A stretch of 11,522 bases of DNA, from NCBI GenBank assembly GCA_937894665.1, contig CALAWF010000100.1, forward strand, positions 1 through 11,522. Reading direction: 5' to 3'. Position numbers and translations under genes: made by a program. Positions 6,384 to 11,522 of the stretch are shown one piece after another. The stretch is from an uncultured bacterium (GTDB lineage Bacteria; Cyanobacteriota; Vampirovibrionia; Gastranaerophilales; Gastranaerophilaceae). The notes beneath the pieces were generated by a model. The model saw nothing but the letters and a program-made list of their open reading frames with translations, ran no database searches and had not been told where the DNA came from. Position 1 is the first letter of the stretch; the number at the start of each line of letters is the position of its first letter.

Positions 6384-6872
6384 ATGAATAAAATAGAAAT
6401 TTATGCATATCTAAAAGAAAATAACATTTGGCATGAAATTTCAGAACACAATGCTGTTTTTAATATGTCAGAAATTTCTGATGTTATTCTTCCATATCCT
6501 GAATGTGTTGCCAAAAATTTATTTATCCGTGATAATAAAAAAAGAAATTATTATTTGATAACAGTCAAAGGTGATAAAAGAGTTAACTTAAAAGATTTTA
6601 AACAAAAATATAACACTTGTTCTTTGTCTTTTGCTTCTGAAAATGATTTGTTAGAACTTTTAGATTTACTTCCTGGTTCAGTCACGCCACTTGGAATTTT
6701 AAATGATAAAGAACATAAAGTTCAGTTTTTTCTTGATAAAGATTTTACAGAAGAACCAAAATTAATCGGGGTTCATCCTAATGACAATACTGCGACTATT
6801 TGGTTAAAGACACAAGATTTAATTGAAATCACAAAACAACACGGAAATATTGTTAATATTTTTGAGATATAA
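6384..6872 (+). CDS. proX: YbaK/ProX-type aminoacyl-tRNA deacylase
   Basis: A complete 162-residue cytoplasmic protein of the YbaK/EbsC/ProX family, the free-standing relatives of the editing (INS) domain of prolyl-tRNA synthetase. ProX members hydrolyse mischarged Ala-tRNA(Pro), keeping alanine out of proline codons; a few relatives prefer other tRNAs, so the substrate is not certain. Family hallmarks are present: EHNAVFNMSE (21-30), the lysine K44 in CVAKNLFIRD that corresponds to the conserved catalytic Lys, YYLITVKGDKRVNLK, LSFAS, and GSVTPLGILND, the loop that shapes the substrate pocket. Length is normal and I see no damage. The start at 6384 fits the family N-terminus, although no Shine-Dalgarno precedes it. 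It stands alone between repeat-rich and decayed regions, apparently a single-gene transcript. Confidence 0.9.
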   Translation: MNKIEIYAYLKENNIWHEISEHNAVFNMSEISDVILPYPECVAKNLFIRDNKKRNYYLITVKGDKRVNLKDFKQKYNTCSLSFASENDLLELLDLLPGSVTPLGILNDKEHKVQFFLDKDFTEEPKLIGVHPNDNTATIWLKTQDLIEITKQHGNIVNIFEI

Positions 6873-6937
6873 AACTTTTCTTATATTGACCAAAATAATC
6901 AAACCATTTGTTACAAATAATCATTTCAAGTGTTACG

Positions 6938-7051
6938 TTACACATATAAATTAAGTTCACTCAATAAATATTCTTTGTTTGTAGGGTATGGAATACGTGG
7001 AAAATCTATTTTCAAGAACTCTTTATACTTAGTTCTATACTTGTTAGAGTG
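6938..7051 (-). pseudogene. C-terminal remnant of a type ISP restriction-modification enzyme
   Basis: Thirty-seven codons end at a TAA (6940-6938) and read HSNKYRTKYKEFLKIDFPRI followed by PYPTNKEYLL. This is the strongly conserved YREKYKEFLKIDFPRIPYP stretch in the C-terminal specificity region of type ISP enzymes (LlaGI-like), single polypeptides of about 1,600 residues carrying nuclease, helicase, adenine methyltransferase and target recognition. Only about 2 percent remains. A stop codon (7054-7052) closes the frame directly upstream, and the next codons belong to a different frame. No methyltransferase or helicase sequence is visible, so it cannot function. Confidence 0.65.
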
Positions 7052-7071
7052 TTAATATACTTCTCAGTCAT

Positions 7072-7253
7072 AAGTCAAGTATAGCACGAATACATTAAGT
7101 TAGTTGTTATTTTAAAATGTATTTATTAAAGTATATAAAGCCTGTTGTTTATCTTTGTTGCTAATATACTACATTCATTTCAATTTCTTTATCTTGCCAG
7201 TATAATAAAAATATCAGCCGAAGTTGTCTGTCTTACCTTGCTTTCATTATTCA
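7072..7253. other. AT-rich spacer with no recognised gene
   Basis: Together with 6873-6937 this makes up the rest of the space between the deacylase and the WYL-recombinase ORF. I find no ORF, RNA gene or strong hairpin in either part. Confidence 0.5.
7078..7086 (-). promoter_or_regulatory. Orphan extended -10 element
   Basis: On the minus strand TGC-TATACT (7086-7078) is an excellent extended -10 box. An ATG follows 6 nt later (7071-7069), opening a 19-codon ORF that begins MTEKYINTL and runs out of frame into the restriction-enzyme remnant. It looks like the promoter and first codons of a lost gene. No clear -35 is seen, and it may be chance. Confidence 0.3.
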
Positions 7254-7979
7254 TTAAATCTTATACAAATTAAGTTTACTCAATGCATCTATCTTTGCTC
7301 CTTTTGTAGAGTGAACATATCTCATTGTAGTTTTAACATCTGAGTGTGCTAATATTTCTTTAATGACATTCACTGGAACATTTGCTTTCGCTAATCTAGT
7401 ACCTACGGTGTGTCTTAGATCGTGAAATCTAAAGTTTTCAATTTTAGCTTCTTTCAGTGCTGTATGCCATGCTTTTTTAATATCAGTATATGGTTTACCT
7501 GTGTTAGGATTTACAAATATATAACCAAGAGTTTTTATTTTTTGTGTCGGATGAAAATGATAGTTCAAGACATCATTGGCTACAGATTTGTCAAATTCAA
7601 GAACAATGTCAATAGGTTTTTCTTGATAAACACCAAATGAATTGTTGCTATATTCTGATAGTGAAAATGTTTCATCTTTTTCAAAATATTCATCTAGTAT
7701 TGTTAAATTGCTAATTTTGTCAACTCTATACTGTCTTAAATCTCCAACATACTCATTGTAACCGACAAGATAGTATTTATCTGCAATAACAAGTCCGTAT
7801 GGATTAAGTGTAATTGTTTTCATTTCTTCTTTTATTGGATAATCAAATTGTATCTTTTTAAATGCAAGCATTGAAGTTCTAATTGTGTATTGGAAGCTGG
7901 AAATTCTGTGGATCAACGTTGGGTTTCTAGTCATTGGTGGTGTATGGATATATTGATACAAATGGTGTGGATTATCCAA
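7254..7979 (-). CDS. WYL domain fused to tyrosine recombinase half (probable chimeric pseudogene)
   Basis: One uninterrupted 241-codon frame joins parts of two families. Residues about 33-148 are a WYL ligand-sensing domain (KKIQFDYPIK; LNPYGLVIADKYYLVGYN, with the WYL signature as YYL at 69-71; LRQYRVDKISNLTILDEYF). Residues about 151-241 are the catalytic end of a tyrosine recombinase: GYIFVNPNTGKPYTDIKKAW, HDLRH (186-190), ILAHSD with H212, and Y221 in MRYVHS as nucleophile. The recombinase arm-binding and core-binding domains and the first catalytic Arg are absent, and the WYL part lacks its DNA-binding HTH. Residues 1-30 are read opposite the pilin-like fragment and are probably not native. 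The true start is unclear: TTG 7979, ATG 7934 and ATG 7874 all lack a good Shine-Dalgarno. I infer deletion fusion of two neighbouring mobile-element genes; a product without recombinase activity is possible. Confidence 0.7.
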   Translation of the reverse strand: MDNPHHLYQYIHTPPMTRNPTLIHRISSFQYTIRTSMLAFKKIQFDYPIKEEMKTITLNPYGLVIADKYYLVGYNEYVGDLRQYRVDKISNLTILDEYFEKDETFSLSEYSNNSFGVYQEKPIDIVLEFDKSVANDVLNYHFHPTQKIKTLGYIFVNPNTGKPYTDIKKAWHTALKEAKIENFRFHDLRHTVGTRLAKANVPVNVIKEILAHSDVKTTMRYVHSTKGAKIDALSKLNLYKI

Positions 7980-8143
7980 ATCAAGAGGTTTCTTGCACTA
8001 ATAAATCTATAACAACTTCTGGCTCAACAGCACCATGTTCAGTAAAAAAAGATTTAGATCATGTTACAGATATTTATCCATTCATTATTCATGATAATAT
8101 TGTTGTTCCTGCAACAAACGCATCTACATTCTTATTTAGATAA
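7934..8143 (+). pseudogene. C-terminal fragment of a pilin-like protein
   Basis: The frame reads YGYIDTNGVDYPNQEVSCTN, then a Ser/Thr-rich stretch with a second Cys (APCSVKKD), then HVTDIYPFIIHDNIVVPATN and STFLFR before the stop. A D-x-NG turn followed by a Cys pair and a VTDIYP...HD...PATNA ending is what I recall from type II secretion/type IV pilin-like proteins with prepilin-type N-termini, notably in Gastranaerophilales. The N-terminal GFTLxE helix is missing: an in-frame stop lies at 7928-7930, just before the TTG at 7934. The 5' part overlaps the antisense WYL-recombinase ORF, so the true break is probably between 7880 and 7940. Function is lost. Confidence 0.5.
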
Positions 8144-8148
8144 ATATT

Positions 8149-8187
8149 TTCCTCTATTCAAATGTTGACAACATTTGAATAGAGGAA
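8149..8187. terminator. Long perfect hairpin
   Basis: TTCCTCTATTCAAATGTTG (8149-8167) and its exact complement (8169-8187) are separated by one base, giving an 18-bp stem with a 3-nt loop. It starts 6 bp after the pilin-like stop and ends 27 bp before the glycosyltransferase ATG. No T-run follows on the plus strand, but AAAATATTT follows on the minus strand. It probably terminates or insulates transcription at this point; as a 5' leader hairpin it could also protect the glycosyltransferase mRNA. Confidence 0.65.
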
Positions 8188-8200
8188 TTAAGATAGTTGA

Positions 8201-8207
8201 GAGGAAG
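8201..8207 (+). promoter_or_regulatory. Ribosome binding site setting the glycosyltransferase start
   Basis: GAGGAAG lies 7 nt before ATG 8215. It rules out the in-frame upstream TTG at 8197, which would have no site of its own. Confidence 0.8.
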
Positions 8208-8214
8208 TTTTTAT

Positions 8215-10476
8215 ATGAATATAATCTTGAACTGTATAACAGCGTCAAATGAAGAAAAAAAAATAGAAGTAAATGCTTCTATTTTAAAAAGTTCTTTATG
8301 TATTGAAGTTTTGCAACCGGAAGATGGCATTTCTTATCATTTGTTAAAAAATAATAATTCTAAATATGAACCCTTTTCTATATCTTTTGATAAAGAGATA
8401 ATGGCTGATTTCCTTGATGTTGGTGAAAATTATTTTATTATTCGAGCTTATATGGATGGAATTTTTGTCTGGGAATCAAGTTCTTTTGTAGTTAGGATTG
8501 ATTCTTTTGATATTATTTATAATATTGATGATTCAAAAGTTCAATTATATTGGAATAATGTCCTTGGGGCAGATGGTTATATGGTTTACACAAAATCCCA
8601 GGAAGGTATTTTTACATCAATAAAAGAGGTTCAAGCAAATGGGGTTGTTTTATATGGATTAACAGGGCAAGAAGAATTAAAAGTTAAGCCTTTCAAGAAT
8701 ATTGGTGGTAAAAGGTCTTATGAGTTTGGTTTCGCGACTTGTAATCTCTCCGGTCAAAAAACTTCTAGTGAATTAAGGTTGTTTTCTTCTATAAATAAAT
8801 CTAATTTGTTGTTACTTTGGGATAAGGTTTCGAATGCAGATTCTTACAAGGTTTATCGCTTAACGCAAGGTAAATTTGTCTTGCAGGATACTATTGATAA
8901 ATGTATTTTTTCAGAACGTTATTTGCCTGTTGGTTATTCTTATTTCAAAGTTGAAGCCTATAAAGGGCAAGTTTTGTTAACATCTTCTCCTCTGGTCGTT
9001 TGTAATATAAACGATGTTGAAATGTTTGCTGTAAACGTAAATTACAAAGTTGTTTTATATTGGAATAAAGTTCCTGGAGTTGCAGGTTATAGAGTTTTTA
9101 AAAGAACTTCAGATGGTAATTTTACAGGTTTAGATAGTGTAACAGAAGCAAAATATACATTGGAAAATATTGTTCCGGGAGAATTTTGTGAGTTTAAGGT
9201 TAAACCATTTATTTTAGAGGATGGAAAAAGGTTATATGGTGATTTAGAAGCAAAATGTGCAATACAAACTTATAAAACCCCTAAAATAGATTTAGTTGTA
9301 AATGAAGCTTATGGTGGAGAAGTCGCTCTTTCTTGGATTTTCAACGGTAACGTTGACGGATTTGTAATTCTCAAAGATGGCGTTGAAGTTTTGGATGTAA
9401 ATGATGGTCTTGCACATATTGCGATGGTTAAATATTCAACAGGCAAGTTTAAAATTCGAGGATATAAAAATGTCTTTGGAGCTAAAGTTTTTACTTGTGA
9501 ATCTGAAGATGCATCTGTTGCAGATGAAAATAATCGAGCTAATATGACAAAGCCGGAAGAATATAAATTATCTATTGTTATTCCTGCATATAATGCTCAG
9601 AAATTTATTTCAAGGTGTATTTCTACTGCTCTTGCTTCTAATCTGAAAGAAATAGAAGTTATTGCGGTTGATGATGGTTCTACGGATGAAACTAAAGAAA
9701 TTTTGACTTGGTATGAAAATATGTATCCGGCATTTTTCAAAAAGATTTTTAAAAAAAACGGTGGAGCTGCAGAAGCAAGAAACTTTGGAATTGCACAGGC
9801 ATGTGGACAATATATCGCATTTATTGATAGTGATGATATGATTAGACCTGATGCGTATTGCACGATGTATGAATCCTTGCAAAAGACCGGTGCGGATATT
9901 TCAATCGGAAGGTTATATAAGGTAGATAACGATAGGTATTATGTTCGTCATACTTTACCTTTGCCAAGTTATGAGTCAATAAATCCGGAAGATTATCTAC
10001 GATTATTGTTTACTCAAACGTATAATAATGTTGCAGTTTGGAACAAGATGTATCGAACCAAACTTGTTCAAGAATATCCAATTCCATTGTTGTCTTATGA
10101 GGATGTTGCTTGGACTCCTTATATTTTGTCATGGGCAGATTCGTTATGTTATGTTGATAAAGTTTGTGTTGAATGGGATAGAAAAATTCGTTCTTTCACT
10201 TTGTCTAATGAACTTTCTAGTAGGTCTGTTGAATTGAAGTATCAAGATAGGTTGAAAGCTGTTGATTTCTTCTATGAAAATGGCAATCCAAAGCATAAAG
10301 AGGTTTTAGCATATTTGAAAGCTAAAAGGCTTTTTAATCAAGGCGAAACTGCGGGGTATAAAGGTTATTTTAAATCAATAACAAATATGTCGGATTTGTT
10401 GCGTGATAATAGGTTTTTACAAGCAGATGAAGAATATGCAAAAAAGTTACGCCCATATGTATTAGATGTTGAATAA
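8215..10476 (+). CDS. Fn3-like repeat protein with C-terminal family 2 glycosyltransferase
   Basis: A 753-residue protein in two parts. Residues about 1-100 are a beta-rich lead. Four Fn3-like repeats then start near 105, 190, 275 and 365, each with a VxLYW-N/D-KV-xGADGYxVY strand pair (VQLYWNNVLGADGYMVY, LLLLWDKVSNADSYKVYR, VVLYWNKVPGVAGYRVFKR; the fourth is diverged, VALSWIFNGNVDGFVILKDG). Residues about 451-680 are a GT-A fold, family 2 transferase: KLSIVIPAYNAQKF, the nucleotide-sugar site D486-D487-G-S, KNGGAAEARNFGI, and the metal-binding D538-S-D540-D. The tail has WNKMYR and SYEDVAWTPY, as in capsule and O-antigen enzymes. There is no signal peptide or membrane helix, so it probably acts at the cytoplasmic face. 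The sugar and acceptor cannot be read. Fn3-like modules are usually found in secreted proteins; here they may bind glycan or partner enzymes. gdhA follows after 21 bp. Confidence 0.87.
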   Translation: MNIILNCITASNEEKKIEVNASILKSSLCIEVLQPEDGISYHLLKNNNSKYEPFSISFDKEIMADFLDVGENYFIIRAYMDGIFVWESSSFVVRIDSFDIIYNIDDSKVQLYWNNVLGADGYMVYTKSQEGIFTSIKEVQANGVVLYGLTGQEELKVKPFKNIGGKRSYEFGFATCNLSGQKTSSELRLFSSINKSNLLLLWDKVSNADSYKVYRLTQGKFVLQDTIDKCIFSERYLPVGYSYFKVEAYKGQVLLTSSPLVVCNINDVEMFAVNVNYKVVLYWNKVPGVAGYRVFKRTSDGNFTGLDSVTEAKYTLENIVPGEFCEFKVKPFILEDGKRLYGDLEAKCAIQTYKTPKIDLVVNEAYGGEVALSWIFNGNVDGFVILKDGVEVLDVNDGLAHIAMVKYSTGKFKIRGYKNVFGAKVFTCESEDASVADENNRANMTKPEEYKLSIVIPAYNAQKFISRCISTALASNLKEIEVIAVDDGSTDETKEILTWYENMYPAFFKKIFKKNGGAAEARNFGIAQACGQYIAFIDSDDMIRPDAYCTMYESLQKTGADISIGRLYKVDNDRYYVRHTLPLPSYESINPEDYLRLLFTQTYNNVAVWNKMYRTKLVQEYPIPLLSYEDVAWTPYILSWADSLCYVDKVCVEWDRKIRSFTLSNELSSRSVELKYQDRLKAVDFFYENGNPKHKEVLAYLKAKRLFNQGETAGYKGYFKSITNMSDLLRDNRFLQADEEYAKKLRPYVLDVE

Positions 10477-10497
10477 ATTAAGATAGGATGGATAAAG

Positions 10498-11522
10498 ATG
10501 AGTGATTATATTGAAAATGTTTTACAACTAACAAGGGAGAAAAACCCGCATGAACCTGAATTTTTGCAAGCAGTTGGAGAAGTTTTAGAAACAATTAGAC
10601 CTCTTTTAAATGTTCATCCTGAATACGAAAAAGAATCTGTTTTAGAAAGAATAGTTGAACCTGAAAGAATTATTTCATTTAGAGTTCCTTGGCAAGATGA
10701 TAATGGAAAAATTAATGTCAACAAGGGTTATAGGGTTCAGTTTAATTCTTTGATTGGTCCTTATAAAGGCGGTTTGAGATTTCACCCTAGTGTAAATCAA
10801 AGTATTATGAAATTTTTGGGTTTTGAACAAATTTTCAAGAATGCTTTGACCGGTTTGCCAATTGGAGGTGCAAAAGGCGGAAGTGATTTTGATCCCAAAG
10901 GTAAATCAGATTCTGAAATTATGCGTTTTTGTCAAAGTTTTATGACTGAATTGTATAGACATATAGGACAAGATGTAGATGTTCCCGCTGGGGATATAGG
11001 TGTAGGAGCAAGAGAAATTGGATATTTATTCGGACAATATAAGCGAATTCGTGGAGCATATGAAGGCGGTGTTTTGACGGGTAAATCAATTTCATATGGT
11101 GGATCTTTGGCGAGAAAAGAAGCTACAGGTTATGGGTTAATTTATTTTATGAGAGAAATGTTGAATACTCATAATAATACTTTAGATGGCAAAATCGTAA
11201 CCATTTCCGGTTCTGGTAATGTTGCAATTTATGCCGCAGAAAAGGCCTATTCTTATGGGGCTAAAGTCGTTGCAATGAGTGATTCTAACGGTTGTATTTA
11301 TGATGAAAATGGAATTGATTTAGAATTAATCAAACAAATAAAAGAAGTTGAACGTGGAAGGATTAAAGAATATTTGAAAAAACATCCAAATGCACAATAT
11401 ATGGAAAAAACGGGTGTGGATTCTCCAATATGGACAATTAAAACAGATATTGCTCTTCCTTGTGCAACACAAAATGAGGTTAGCTTAAATTCTGCAAAAT
11501 CTCTTGTTGAAAACGGAGTACT
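10498..11522 (+). CDS. gdhA: NADP-type glutamate dehydrogenase, 3' end outside the window
   Basis: The first 341 codons of a hexameric GDH (about 445 residues when complete). It interconverts 2-oxoglutarate plus ammonium with glutamate, in bacteria of this type mostly for ammonium assimilation. The start ATG has AGGAT 8 nt upstream. Signature segments: YKGGLRFHPSVN (89-100), LPIGGAKGG with catalytic K126, VPAGDIGVG with D166, RKEATGYG (206-213), and the Rossmann loop GSGNVA (238-243) followed by SDSNG. These match the NADP(H)-dependent GdhA type rather than the catabolic NAD type, although the cofactor cannot be proven from the motifs. It lies 21 bp behind the glycosyltransferase with no terminator between, so it may be co-transcribed, a surprising partnership. 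Confidence 0.95.
   Translation, partial: MSDYIENVLQLTREKNPHEPEFLQAVGEVLETIRPLLNVHPEYEKESVLERIVEPERIISFRVPWQDDNGKINVNKGYRVQFNSLIGPYKGGLRFHPSVNQSIMKFLGFEQIFKNALTGLPIGGAKGGSDFDPKGKSDSEIMRFCQSFMTELYRHIGQDVDVPAGDIGVGAREIGYLFGQYKRIRGAYEGGVLTGKSISYGGSLARKEATGYGLIYFMREMLNTHNNTLDGKIVTISGSGNVAIYAAEKAYSYGAKVVAMSDSNGCIYDENGIDLELIKQIKEVERGRIKEYLKKHPNAQYMEKTGVDSPIWTIKTDIALPCATQNEVSLNSAKSLVENGV

Noticed and set aside
7072..7253. tRNA or small RNA gene in the spacer
   Set aside because: I could not form a cloverleaf or a stable stem-loop with a terminator from this AT-rich sequence.
8197..8214. TTG at 8197 as the glycosyltransferase start
   Set aside because: The Shine-Dalgarno GAGGAAG lies downstream of this codon and is ideally placed for ATG 8215.
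9597..9882. Minus-strand ORFs opposite the glycosyltransferase catalytic domain
   Set aside because: They are antisense to the conserved DDGS and DSDD motifs and have no ribosome binding site or recognisable motifs.

Overview
The window is AT-rich DNA with ordinary bacterial genes (standard code, Shine-Dalgarno-led ORFs). I think it comes from a gut-type, low-GC genome. Two things recall the Gastranaerophilales (Melainabacteria / Vampirovibrionia): a pilin-like C-terminal fragment and a large orphan protein starting MKINKISN. This is recollection, not a database result, and an AT-rich Bacillota genome is a real alternative.

Layout. (1) 1-2462: one end of a Mu-like transposable element. It holds a leftward MuA-type DDE transposase that runs off the window, then about 500 bp of promoter and transposase-binding-type repeats. 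The inferred terminus at 2462 reads 5'-TGTACGGATA on the minus strand. (2) 2463-3202: a second, inverted copy of that terminus at 2570, decayed fragments of nucleotide-sugar and acetyltransferase genes, a hairpin with a T-run, and an array of TGTC repeats. (3) 3203-5839: a leftward gene for an unrecognised 878-residue protein with a C-terminus faintly like the RelE/ParE fold. (4) 5840-6383: a good promoter and Shine-Dalgarno site driving a 21-codon ORF, a 22-bp direct repeat shared with region 2, an 18-bp inverted repeat and a second TGTC array with about 22-bp period. (5) 6384-6872: an intact YbaK/ProX-type aminoacyl-tRNA deacylase. (6) 6873-8143: more debris, namely the last 37 codons of a type ISP restriction-modification enzyme, an in-frame chimera of a WYL domain with the catalytic half of a tyrosine recombinase, and the C-terminal end of a pilin-like protein. 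(7) 8149-11522: a long perfect hairpin, then a rightward pair made of a glycosyltransferase with Fn3-like N-terminal repeats and, 21 bp later, NADP-type glutamate dehydrogenase (cut by the window end).

How it works together. The intact genes (deacylase, glycosyltransferase, glutamate dehydrogenase) look like ordinary chromosomal genes. The space between them has been repeatedly hit by mobile elements and deletions: at least six truncated genes lie within 5.5 kb, mixed with transposon-end-like repeats. I do not see a complete new defence or mobile system. The best candidates for something undescribed are the 878-residue protein between related repeat clusters, the WYL-recombinase chimera, and the Fn3-repeat glycosyltransferase.
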